The position numbers and the translations under genes are program-made. From Alphaproteobacteria bacterium (lineage in GTDB: Bacteria; Pseudomonadota; Alphaproteobacteria; GCA-2731375): 13,755 nt of DNA. The DNA is taken from the NCBI GenBank assembly GCA_028281075.1, contig JANQKO010000437.1, forward strand, positions 1-13,755, given 5' to 3'. The notes under the pieces were generated by a model. It did no database searches. It had not been told where the DNA came from and worked only from the letters and a program-made list of their open reading frames with translations. Shown piece by piece: positions 6,796 to 13,755 of the stretch (its first letter is position 1; the number at the start of each line of letters is the position of its first letter).

Positions 6796-7557
6796 GGGGG
6801 CGCGGGTCGGCCGCAGCACGTGGGCGTGGGCGGGGTCGTAGAGCTTGCTGTCGCTGAAGCCGGCGTCGCCCAGCACGCGGCCGACGATGATCAGCGCCGT
6901 GCGGGTGATCTTGGCGGCGCGGACCCGGTCGCGGATGTCGGCCAGCGTGCCGCGCAGGACCAGCTCGTCCGGCCAGCTTGCCCGGTAGACCACGGCGACC
7001 GGGCAGTCGGCGCCGTAATGGGGGACCAGATCGCGGCAGACCCGGGCGAGATTGCGGATCGACAGGTGGATCGCCAGCGTCGCGCCCGAGGCGCCGAGGC
7101 TCGCCAGTTCCTCGCCGGGCGGCATGGCCGAGGCCTGCATGGCGGTGCGGGTCAGGATCACGGTCTGGCTGACATCCGGCAGCGTGAGCTCGCGGCCGAG
7201 CGCCGCGGCGGCGGCCGCATAGGCCGGCACGCCGGGCGTGATGTCGTAGGGGATCGACAACGCGTCAAGCCGGCGCATCTGCTCGGCGATGGCGCCATAG
7301 AGCGACGGGTCGCCGGAATGCACCCGCGCCACGTCCAGGCCCGCCGCGTGCGCGTCGGCCATCTCGCGGACGATCCCGTCGAGCGTCATCGGCGCGGTGT
7401 CCAGCACCCGGGCGCCGGCCGGCGCCACGGCCACGACCTCGGCCGGAACCAGCGAGCCGGCATAGAGCACGACCGGCGCCGCGGCGATCAGATCACGGCC
7501 GCGCACCGTGATCAGGTCCGGCGCGCCGGGACCGGCGCCGATGAAATGCACGGTCAT
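6787..7557 (-). CDS. cobM: Precorrin-4 C11-methyltransferase
   Basis: SAM-dependent methylation at C11 of (cobalt-)precorrin-4; homolog of CbiF. The 256-residue protein is a single tetrapyrrole methylase domain: FIGAGPGAPDLITVRG (5-20), LYAGSLVP (31-38), DTAPMTLD (53-60), VHSGDPSLYGAI (79-90), and TPGVPAYAAAAAALGRELTL starting near residue 108, as in CobM. Its ATG overlaps the stop of the upstream EamA transporter gene (ATGA, 7554-7557), so translation is probably coupled. It is the last gene of the large minus-strand operon and runs 9 bases into the convergent cobK. Confidence 0.96.
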   Translation of the reverse strand: MTVHFIGAGPGAPDLITVRGRDLIAAAPVVLYAGSLVPAEVVAVAPAGARVLDTAPMTLDGIVREMADAHAAGLDVARVHSGDPSLYGAIAEQMRRLDALSIPYDITPGVPAYAAAAAALGRELTLPDVSQTVILTRTAMQASAMPPGEELASLGASGATLAIHLSIRNLARVCRDLVPHYGADCPVAVVYRASWPDELVLRGTLADIRDRVRAAKITRTALIIVGRVLGDAGFSDSKLYDPAHAHVLRPTRAPSK

Positions 7558-8456
7558 GCCGCCACCTCGGACCGGCGCTGGCGGCCGTCATGCCATTGCA
7601 TCAGGAAGATGCCGCCCAGCACCAGCACGCCGCCGGCCAGTTCCAGCGGGCCCAGCACCTCGCCGAACAGCAGGAAGGCGGCGACGATGCTGACCACCGG
7701 CTGCACGTTGGTGACCATGCCGCATCTCAGCGCGCCGATCATGCGGATGGCGACGACATACATCGGCACGCCGGCGCATTGCAGGACGACCACGCCGGCG
7801 AGCCCGAACCAGCCGATGGACGCGGTCGGCCATTGCAAGCTGTCGTTGACGAGCGTCAGGACCACCAGCGTCAAGGCGGCGACGGCGGCCATGTGCAGGG
7901 TGACCACGACGGTGTCGAGGTGGCGCGTGCGGCGGCCGAGCCAGACCGCGTTCCAGGCCGCCGCCACGGCCGCGCCGAGCGCCAGCGCCAGGCCGCGCCA
8001 GTCGGCGCTGTCGACCGAGACGCCCAGCATCATCGCCAGGCCCGCAAAGGCGACGATCACGGCCAGGAGCTTGGGCCAGGGCACGGCCTCGCGCAGCACC
8101 ACGACGTCGATCACCGCGATCATCGGCGGGAAGGTGAAGAACAGCAGCGCCGACAGGCCGACATCGATGAACTCGACGGCGCCGACATTGCCGTAGAACA
8201 TCATCGACATTAGCACGCCGAGGCCGGCGCAGTGCAGCCAGTCGGCGAACGCCAGCCGCATACGGCGGCGGCTGGCGAGGCAGAACAGCCAGAGGCCGAG
8301 CAGCAGCAGCAGGCCCCGGCAGGTGGCGACGGTCAGGCCGTTGGTGCCGCCGTCATAGGCATAGCGCGAGACGGCGATCGCCAGGCCGAGCATGGCGGCG
8401 GCGAGCGCCGCCAGCACCAGCCCGGTGCCGCCGCGGTCGGCGGTCTCAGCCGTCAT
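7554..8456 (-). CDS. EamA/DMT-family membrane transporter
   Basis: A 300-residue polytopic membrane protein of the drug/metabolite transporter superfamily with the two-EamA-repeat layout and about ten hydrophobic segments (roughly 12-32, 38-60, 72-90, 95-118, 129-147, 154-172, 180-203, 215-237, 244-265, 270-288). The two halves show matching end segments: a repeat ending LLAVIVAFAGLAMML in the first half, and VQPVVSIVAAFLLFGEVLGP then GGVLVLGGIFLM in the second. Both contain the (R/G)E(A/V) turn typical of EamA. The start at ATG 8456 overlaps the end of the cbiG-cobJ gene by 11 bases; its stop overlaps the cobM start by 4. It is therefore locked into the corrin-ring operon. The substrate cannot be read from the sequence. 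A role in moving cobalt, a B12 precursor, a methionine-cycle product or an unrelated metabolite is guesswork. Confidence 0.9.
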   Translation of the reverse strand: MTAETADRGGTGLVLAALAAAMLGLAIAVSRYAYDGGTNGLTVATCRGLLLLLGLWLFCLASRRRMRLAFADWLHCAGLGVLMSMMFYGNVGAVEFIDVGLSALLFFTFPPMIAVIDVVVLREAVPWPKLLAVIVAFAGLAMMLGVSVDSADWRGLALALGAAVAAAWNAVWLGRRTRHLDTVVVTLHMAAVAALTLVVLTLVNDSLQWPTASIGWFGLAGVVVLQCAGVPMYVVAIRMIGALRCGMVTNVQPVVSIVAAFLLFGEVLGPLELAGGVLVLGGIFLMQWHDGRQRRSEVAA

Positions 8457-10257
8457 TGGCCGGTGTCGAGTTGTAGCCGCGCGCCGTATAGACCCATTCG
8501 CCGCCGGCGCCACGGTCGAACCGGCGGCTGCCGGCGGCGCCGACGATCAGCACGGTCAGCATGTCGATATCGGTCGGCTCGACGGCCGACAGCGCTGTGA
8601 TGTCGATGGTCTCGTCGTTGCGGCCGAGGTTGCGGGCGACCACCACCGGCGTTTCCGGCGGCCGGGCGGCGGTCAGGATCTCCAGCGCGCGCGGCAATTG
8701 CCATTGCCGGTCGGCCGAGCGCGGATTGTAGATCGCGGTGACAAAATCGGCGGTGGCCGCGGCCTGAAGGCGGCGCTCGATCACCGACCAGGGCGTCAGC
8801 AGATCGGATAGCGACACGGCGCAGAAATCATGGCCCAGCGGCGCGCCCGCCCGCGCGGCGGCGGCCTGCAGGGCCGACAGGCCGGGCACGACGCGGGTAT
8901 CGACGCGCCGCCAGTCGGCCCGACCGGCCCGGTCGATCAGCTCGAAGACCAGCGCCGCCATGGCGTAGATGCCGGCATCGCCCGAGCAGACCAGCGCCAC
9001 CTCGCGGCCGGCCGCCGCCAGGTCGAGCGCGGCCCGGCAGCGCGCGGTCTCGTCGCCCAGCCCGAAGGCATGGCGATCGCCGCCGGCCTCGGCCTCGGAC
9101 ACCAGGTCGAGATAGCGGCTGTAGCCGACGAGGTCGGTGGCGCGGCGCAGCTCGGCCGCCGCCTCGGCCGTGCGCCAGGCGGCGTCGCCCGGTCCGATGC
9201 CGATGACGGCGAGGCGCCCGCGCGCCTGGCCGACGCTCGCGGGGTCAAGGACGCGCGGCGCCCGGCCGACGGCGCAGGTGACGCCACGGTCCTTTCGCTT
9301 CTCGACCGCCAGCAGGCCGTCGCCGCCGACGCCGGCCAGCGCGGCGCCCTCGGCGACGCCGTGGCAGCCGACGGTCAGGAACACCTGGCGCGAGGGATTG
9401 GCCAGCCGCGGCGTCTCGCGCTCGAGCGCGGCGGCATCGAAGAACCGCGCCGGCACGCCGAGCGCCTCGGCGACGGCGTGCACGGCCGGCTCGTCCATCT
9501 TCAGATCGATCGAGGCGACACAGGCGACCGACAGCGGCGACAGCTCGGCCTCGGCCAGGGCTCGGCGCGCGAGTTCGACGGCGATATGCGGGTCGGCGCC
9601 GCGTTCGCTGCCGATGCCGACCACCAGCGTCGCCGGATGCAGCACCAACTGGCGCGCGTCGCCGGGATTGGCGCCGTCGGTGACGACAACGCCGTGGTCG
9701 CCGTGATCGGCGAACCGGGCACCGGTGCCGCGCAGCCAGGCCGCGTCGCCAGACTCGACGCGCAGCGCCACCGGCTCGTCGGCCAGCAAAGCCGCTGCCA
9801 CCGGCTTGACGGCGGCCGGATTGGCGACCCGCCAGCCGGGCGGCGGATCGTCGAGCGCCAGGCCGAAACGGACATCGCTGGCGGTGGTGATCGCGGCCTG
9901 GGCCTGCAGCGCGGCGGCGATCCGCCACGCCATGTCGTTGCCGCCGTGATGGCCGCCGATCAGCGGCACGACGCAGCTCGTGTCCTCCGCCACCGCGAGC
10001 ACCGGCGGCTCGACGCGCTTGTCGCCGAGCACGGGCGCCACCGCGCGGACCAGGATGCCGGCGGCGCAGACGCCGATGACCGGCACGCCCTCGGCGAACA
10101 GGGCCTGGACCAGGACCGAGACGGAATCATAGCTGCGGTCGGCCCCGTCGACCCGGCCCGCGAGGCCATGGATTTCAGCGCCGCCCAGGGCGGCCCGGAC
10201 AAGGCCGGCCACGGCCAGGCCCGACTGCGTCAACACGATAATCGCCGGCATGGTCAT
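8446..10257 (-). CDS. cobJ: CbiG-CobJ fusion: cobalt-precorrin-5A hydrolase / precorrin-3B C17-methyltransferase
   Basis: A 603-residue two-enzyme fusion. Residues about 40-125 match the CbiG N-terminal domain (GVPVIGVCAAGILVRAVAPV at 57-76, EDTSCVVPLIGGHHGGND at 91-108). Residues about 125-205 match the CbiG middle part. Residues about 211-332 match the CbiG C-terminal/CobE domain (VVGIGSERGA, ASIDLKMDEPAV, AVEKRKDRGVTCAVGRA). CobJ follows from about 347 to the end (LAVIGIGPGDAAW, VGYSRYLDLV at 377-386, VCSGDAGIYAMAA at 423-435, VVPGLSALQAAAARAGAPLG, IYNPRSADR, TARGYNS). CbiG opens the delta-lactone of cobalt-precorrin-5A and releases acetaldehyde; CobJ/CbiH contracts the ring while methylating C17. 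ATG 10257 overlaps the cobI stop (ATGA), and the 3' end overlaps the transporter gene by 11 bases. Similar fusions are annotated in other alphaproteobacteria. All key motifs look intact. Confidence 0.95.
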   Translation of the reverse strand: MTMPAIIVLTQSGLAVAGLVRAALGGAEIHGLAGRVDGADRSYDSVSVLVQALFAEGVPVIGVCAAGILVRAVAPVLGDKRVEPPVLAVAEDTSCVVPLIGGHHGGNDMAWRIAAALQAQAAITTASDVRFGLALDDPPPGWRVANPAAVKPVAAALLADEPVALRVESGDAAWLRGTGARFADHGDHGVVVTDGANPGDARQLVLHPATLVVGIGSERGADPHIAVELARRALAEAELSPLSVACVASIDLKMDEPAVHAVAEALGVPARFFDAAALERETPRLANPSRQVFLTVGCHGVAEGAALAGVGGDGLLAVEKRKDRGVTCAVGRAPRVLDPASVGQARGRLAVIGIGPGDAAWRTAEAAAELRRATDLVGYSRYLDLVSEAEAGGDRHAFGLGDETARCRAALDLAAAGREVALVCSGDAGIYAMAALVFELIDRAGRADWRRVDTRVVPGLSALQAAAARAGAPLGHDFCAVSLSDLLTPWSVIERRLQAAATADFVTAIYNPRSADRQWQLPRALEILTAARPPETPVVVARNLGRNDETIDITALSAVEPTDIDMLTVLIVGAAGSRRFDRGAGGEWVYTARGYNSTPANDG

Positions 10258-10958
10258 TGCCAGGCGGCCCCCCGCTTATGCACCAGGATCATGGAGAAAT
10301 AGGGTACATCGTCGACGTCCACCTGATCGAGCGGCAGCACGCGCTGCCGCGACAGGGTCGCGCGCTCGACATAGCGCGCCCGCGACGACAGGCCGAGCGC
10401 GTCGAGCACGCCGCGCACCTTGGCGAAATGGCGGCCGACCTTGATGACCGCCGCGGCGTCGGTCTCGGCCAGCCGCCGCCGCAGGTCGTCTTCCGGCAGC
10501 GGCGCCGGCAGCACCGTCAGCACGTCGTTGCGGGCGGCGAGCGGCGCGCCCAGCACCGCCGGGCAGGCCATCAGCGAGGACACGCCGGGCACCACCTCGA
10601 CCGCGTGCCGTTCGGCCAGCCGGCCGAACAGGAACATGAAGGAGCCGTAGAAGAACGGGTCACCCTCGCAGAGCACGGCGACGTCGCGCCCGGCATCGAG
10701 GTGGCCGCCGATCTCCTCGGCGGCCCGGTCGTAGACGGCCCGCGCGGGGAAGCGCTCGACCCGCATCGGCATGCGGATGGCGATCTCGTGCTGGCCGCCG
10801 GGCAGGTGCGGCGCGGCGATGGCGCGGGCCAGGCTGTCGCCGGTCTCGGGCGCCGGATAGGCCAGCACCGGCGCCGCGCGCAGCAGCCGTTGCGCCTTCA
10901 GCGTGATCAACTCGGGATCGCCGGGGCCGACGCCGATACCAAAGGCCGTGCCGGTCAT
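10254..10958 (-). CDS. cobI: Precorrin-2 C20-methyltransferase
   Basis: SAM-dependent methylation of C20 on (cobalt-)precorrin-2; homolog of CbiL. The 234-residue tetrapyrrole methylase shows GIGVGPGDPELITLKA (7-22), VLAYPAPETGDSLAR (31-45), VLCEGDPFFYGSFMFLF (95-111) and EVVPGVSSLMACPA (121-134), as expected for CobI. I place the start at ATG 10958 because it overlaps the cobL stop as ATGA, the same junction type used along this operon. The ATG at 10976 would add six residues and a longer overlap. The stop overlaps the cbiG-cobJ ATG by 4 bases. Confidence 0.95.
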   Translation of the reverse strand: MTGTAFGIGVGPGDPELITLKAQRLLRAAPVLAYPAPETGDSLARAIAAPHLPGGQHEIAIRMPMRVERFPARAVYDRAAEEIGGHLDAGRDVAVLCEGDPFFYGSFMFLFGRLAERHAVEVVPGVSSLMACPAVLGAPLAARNDVLTVLPAPLPEDDLRRRLAETDAAAVIKVGRHFAKVRGVLDALGLSSRARYVERATLSRQRVLPLDQVDVDDVPYFSMILVHKRGAAWQ

Positions 10959-12160
10959 CGCTTGACGGCCGCCCATTGCGTCACCGGCATCAGCGGCCGC
11001 CAGCCGCTGAACGGGCCGACCGGCTCGGCCCGGCTGACGGCGATGCGGGTAAGGTCGCCGCCGACGGCGTCACGCCAGGCCAGCAGCACGCGTTCGCCCT
11101 CGACGGTCACCGCGTTCGCGACCATGCGGCCGCCCGGCCGCAGGACCGGCCAGCAGGCCTCGAACAGGCTCTCGGCGGTCAGGCCGCCGCCAACGAAGAT
11201 AGCGTCGGGTCCGTCGAGGCCGGCAAGCGCGCCGGGTGCCGTGCCCTCGACGATGTCCAGTCGCGGCACGCCCAACGCGGCGGCGTTCCCGGCGATCAAC
11301 GCCAGCCGTTCCGGCTTGTGCTCGACCGCCAGGGCCCGCGTATTCGGCGCCGCGCGCAGCCATTCGATCGCCACCGAACCGCTGCCGGCGCCGACGTCCC
11401 ACAACAACTGCCCCGCCATGGGCATCAGCGCCGCCAGCGTGGCGGCGCGCACCTCGCGCTTGGTCAACTGGCCGTCGTTCACGAAGGCCGCGTCGGGCAG
11501 GCCAGGGACGCGGGCGTGAACGATGGCGCCCGCGTCGGCGACCAGCTCGACGGCGATGGTGTTGAGGTCGGGCGTGTCGCCTTCCGGCCAGTTCCGCGCC
11601 AAAGCGTCATGCCGGGCCTCGGCCGGACCGCCCATATGGGCCAGCACCGTCATTGGGCTGCCGCCGAAGCCCCTGCCGGCCAGCAGCCGGGCGACCTTGG
11701 CCGGCGTGGTGCCGTCATGGCTGAGCAGCAGCAGGCGCCCGCCCGGCTGCAGCCAGCCGTTCAGGATCTCGAGCGGCCGGCCGTGCAGCGTCAGGGTCTC
11801 GACCGTGTGGCGCGGCCAGCCAAGCCGGCCACAGGCCAGCGCGAAGGCCGACGGGGTCGGGATCAGGCGCATCTCGGCGATATCGAGGTGCCGGCAGAGC
11901 GTGGTGCCGATGCCGTAGCTCATGGGATCGCCGGTCGCCAGCACCACCACGCGCTTGCCGCGCCGGGCCTTGAGGTCATCGATCAGCGGATCGAGCGGGA
12001 ACCGCCAGCCGAGGCGTTCGGCCGGGTGGCCGCCCAGCATGGCGAGATGCCGGTCGCCGCCGACCAGGACCTCGGCATTGTCGACCAGCGTCCGGGACGC
12101 GGCGCCGAGACCTTCGAGGCCGTCGTCGCCGATGCCGATCACCGTCAGCCAGGGCGTCAT
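10955..12160 (-). CDS. cobL: Precorrin-6Y C5,15-methyltransferase (decarboxylating), CbiE-CbiT fusion
   Basis: Methylates C5 and C15 and decarboxylates the C12 acetate of precorrin-6B, giving precorrin-8. The 401-residue length and order match aerobic-type CobL. The N-terminal CbiE-like tetrapyrrole methylase (about 1-200) has VIGIGDDGLEGL (7-18), VGGDRHLAML (33-42), VVLATGDPMSYGIG (72-85) and TPSAFALACGRLGW (102-115). The C-terminal CbiT-like domain (about 215-401) has FVNDGQLTKREVRAATLAAL and the SAM-binding loop WDVGAGSGSVAIEWLR (254-269). The ATG overlaps the stop of the upstream CobH fusion by 4 bases, and the stop overlaps the cobI ATG by 4 bases. Confidence 0.96.
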   Translation of the reverse strand: MTPWLTVIGIGDDGLEGLGAASRTLVDNAEVLVGGDRHLAMLGGHPAERLGWRFPLDPLIDDLKARRGKRVVVLATGDPMSYGIGTTLCRHLDIAEMRLIPTPSAFALACGRLGWPRHTVETLTLHGRPLEILNGWLQPGGRLLLLSHDGTTPAKVARLLAGRGFGGSPMTVLAHMGGPAEARHDALARNWPEGDTPDLNTIAVELVADAGAIVHARVPGLPDAAFVNDGQLTKREVRAATLAALMPMAGQLLWDVGAGSGSVAIEWLRAAPNTRALAVEHKPERLALIAGNAAALGVPRLDIVEGTAPGALAGLDGPDAIFVGGGLTAESLFEACWPVLRPGGRMVANAVTVEGERVLLAWRDAVGGDLTRIAVSRAEPVGPFSGWRPLMPVTQWAAVKR

Positions 12161-13692
12161 CCGGCGGCTCCGGCAAGGGCGTTGACGGCAGCGGCGGCCA
12201 TGGCGCTGCCGCCGCGCCGGCCGCGCAGGGTCAGATAGGGAATGCCGAGGCCGGCGTCGATCAGCGCCTGCTTCGATTCCGCCGCGCCGACGAAGCCGAC
12301 CGGCAGGCCGATGATCGCGGCGGGGCGCGGCCCGCCGTCGCGCAACAGCTCCAGCAGGCGGAACAGCGCCGTCGGCGCGTTGCCGATGGCGACCACGGCG
12401 CCGTCGAGGTGGCGCCGCCAGAGATCGACGGCGGCGGCGGACCGCGTGGTCTTGTCCTTGGCCGCGAGCGCCGGCACGCGCTTGTGACCCAGCGTGCAGA
12501 GGACGCGGTTGCCGGCCGGCAGCCGGTGGCGGATGACGCCGCGCGCGGTCATCTCGGAATCACACAGCACCGGCGCGCCATCGCCCAGCGCCCGTTTCGC
12601 GGCGCGGGCGACGTCGCGGCTGAAGGCGAGATCGGCCACCAGGTCGGTCATACCGCAGGCATGTATCAGACGCACGGCGACATCGGCAATGTCGCGGGGC
12701 AGGCCGTCGAGCGCGGCCTCGCGGCGGATCGTCGCGAAGGATTGCGCGTAGATCGCTTCCGGATCGCGCAGATAGTCGTCGCGGGTTGGCGTGTCGAAGG
12801 TGCCGGCGCCGAGAATCCAGCCTTCCTCGCGCTCGATCAGCCGCCGCTCGGCGGCGGTGAGCTCGTCGGGTCCGGCGAATTGCCGTTCGAGCCCGCCGGC
12901 CGCATCAATCTCGGCGAAGCGACGGCCGATCGTCTCGACCTGCAGCGCGTCCTTTATCTCGTCAGGACCGGGCGCGACCTTGACCATGGAGGGATAGATC
13001 TCGGCGTGGATCACGCGCCAGGGGCCGGCCGGATCGGGTGCCGCCATGCCGGTCTCGAACGGCCAGACCCGGCTGACCCCGGCCAGCGCCGGATCGTCGC
13101 GCAGATCGGCCATGACCGGAATGCCGGTCAGCGCCTGCCCGCCGACCGAGCCGGTGGTGTAGAGCTTCCAGCAGGGCTGGGTCGAGGGCACGTAACGCTC
13201 GCAGATCCGCCGTTCCGGCACATCGCCGCCGCGGTGCAGCGGCGTCTTGCGCATGGACAGAAACGGTCCCGTGCGGGCCGGCGGACAGCCCCAGAACGGA
13301 TAGGCCGCGCCCGAGACCCGGCGGTTCAGCTCGGCCGCGACCTCGAAGCGGTTGTTGGCGTTGTCGTCGCCGTCCTGGACCAGGTCGCGCACCCCGTCCC
13401 AGACCGCGCGCCAGGGGGTCCCGCGAAAGCCGGCGCGGCGGGCGAAGCCCTTGGGATAGGCGTTCGGGAAATCGAAGCCGATCAGCACGCGCCGGTCGGC
13501 CGCGACCAAGTCGCGAAGCCGCCGCCGCAGCTCGACGACGGCCTGGGCGCGGGTCGGCGGGTTGCGCAGCACCGTGCGCCGCAGGCCACGCTTCGTACGC
13601 CGCAGCAGGCAGTACCAGATGCTGTCGGCGCCCCGCTTGGGCGTCGCGTTGGCGCTCCAGTCGACGATCAGGTAGGCATCGAAGATCGGCAT
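12157..13692 (-). CDS. cobH: Precorrin-8X methylmutase with an N-terminal RNase H-like domain (fusion)
   Basis: 511 residues, far longer than the roughly 210 residues of ordinary CobH/CbiC. The C-terminal part (from about 306, DYLRDPEAIYAQSFATIRRE) is a complete methylmutase: RLIHACGMTDL (341-351) holds His344, matching the catalytic His of CobH. It also has VLCDSEMTARG, KTTRSAAA, VAIGNAPTALFRLLELL and IIGLPVGFVGAAESKQAL. It moves the C11 methyl to C12, giving (hydrogeno)cobyrinate. The N-terminal 300 residues are separate: AYLIVDWSANATPKRGADS (6-24), VLIGFDFPNAYPKGF (69-83), HAEIYPSMVK (229-238) and a closing EEGWILGAGT (289-298). Strand-end acidic residues Asp11, Asp74 and Glu231 suggest an RNase H-like fold resembling DUF429; I infer this from pattern only. 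No ATG, GTG or TTG codon occurs in frame across the boundary (about 280-320), so CobH is made only as part of the fusion. It abuts the stop of the preceding gene and overlaps cobL by 4 bases. Confidence 0.9.
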   Translation of the reverse strand: MPIFDAYLIVDWSANATPKRGADSIWYCLLRRTKRGLRRTVLRNPPTRAQAVVELRRRLRDLVAADRRVLIGFDFPNAYPKGFARRAGFRGTPWRAVWDGVRDLVQDGDDNANNRFEVAAELNRRVSGAAYPFWGCPPARTGPFLSMRKTPLHRGGDVPERRICERYVPSTQPCWKLYTTGSVGGQALTGIPVMADLRDDPALAGVSRVWPFETGMAAPDPAGPWRVIHAEIYPSMVKVAPGPDEIKDALQVETIGRRFAEIDAAGGLERQFAGPDELTAAERRLIEREEGWILGAGTFDTPTRDDYLRDPEAIYAQSFATIRREAALDGLPRDIADVAVRLIHACGMTDLVADLAFSRDVARAAKRALGDGAPVLCDSEMTARGVIRHRLPAGNRVLCTLGHKRVPALAAKDKTTRSAAAVDLWRRHLDGAVVAIGNAPTALFRLLELLRDGGPRPAAIIGLPVGFVGAAESKQALIDAGLGIPYLTLRGRRGGSAMAAAAVNALAGAAG

Positions 13693-13755
13693 CTAGCCGG
13701 CGTCGTCCGCCTTCATGCTGCGCGGCCCCAGCGGGTGGTCGGCATGCGGATAGGG
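13693..13755 (-). CDS. C-terminal tail of an upstream operon gene, unidentified
   Basis: On the minus strand the last 63 bases read as 20 codons and a TAG, and the TAG is directly followed by the ATG of the CobH fusion (13692). The visible tail contains PYPHADHPLGPRSM and then KADDAG. The zero-base junction fits the close coupling of the rest of the operon, so this is probably the end of a real gene. I do not recognise the protein from so short a piece. In this position a cobalt chelatase (CbiX or CobN) or another B12 gene would be unsurprising, but that is a guess from context. Confidence 0.45.
   Translation of the reverse strand, partial: PYPHADHPLGPRSMKADDAG

Noticed and set aside
8830..10302. 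About 490-codon plus-strand frame opposite cbiG-cobJ
   Set aside because: Antisense shadow of a well-supported gene, with no recognisable domain; the same reasoning applies to the other long opposite-strand frames here.
1..13755. CRISPR arrays, tRNA/rRNA genes, insertion sequences or prophage
   Set aside because: No direct-repeat array, no RNA-gene-like sequence and no transposase or integrase frame were seen; nearly every base belongs to a biosynthetic gene.

Overview
The window is a very GC-rich stretch of bacterial chromosome, packed almost end to end with cobalamin (vitamin B12) biosynthesis genes. The gene styles (CobA, CobB, CobI, CobJ, CobK, CobL, CobM and CobH mixed with CbiD and CbiG), the DUF1289 neighbour and the base composition point to an alphaproteobacterium. 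I cannot name a genus. Only one gene looks unrelated to B12: a truncated ABC transporter ATPase at the left edge.

Layout from left to right. (1) 1-554, minus strand: a partial GldA/NatA-type ABC ATPase. Its left end runs into a perfect 79-bp inverted copy of its own sequence, which looks like a fold-back junction at a contig edge. (2) 648-1682, minus: cobT. It diverges from cobS and a small DUF1289 gene (1768-2754, plus). Together cobT and cobS attach the lower ligand. (3) 2741-4921, minus: cobA then cobB. They make precorrin-2 from uroporphyrinogen III and amidate cobyrinate. (4) 4991-6795, plus: cbiD then cobK, divergent from cobA. (5) 6787-13755, minus: a tightly coupled operon read right to left. 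Its order is an unidentified gene tail, a two-domain protein with an RNase H-like N-terminal domain fused to CobH, cobL, cobI, a CbiG-CobJ fusion, an EamA/DMT membrane transporter, and cobM. Most junctions overlap by 4 bp (ATGA).

Together the window encodes the corrin-ring methyltransferases for C2/C7 (CobA), C20 (CobI), C17 (CobJ), C11 (CobM), C1 (CbiD) and C5/C15 (CobL). It also encodes the reductase (CobK), the methylmutase (CobH), the lactone hydrolase (CbiG), the a,c-diamide synthase (CobB) and two lower-loop enzymes (CobT, CobS). CobG/CobZ, CobF, a cobalt chelatase (CobNST or CbiX/CbiK), the adenosyltransferase, CobQ, CobD/CobC and CobP/CobU are not here. CbiG plus CbiD, without a ring-contracting oxygenase, hints at an oxygen-independent or hybrid route. 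That must be checked against the rest of the genome.

The most unusual items are the RNase H-like::CobH fusion, the transporter translationally coupled inside the corrin-ring operon, the CbiG-CobJ fusion in an otherwise Cob-style set, and a compact cobA/cbiD divergent region with possible leaderless promoters flanking a small palindrome.
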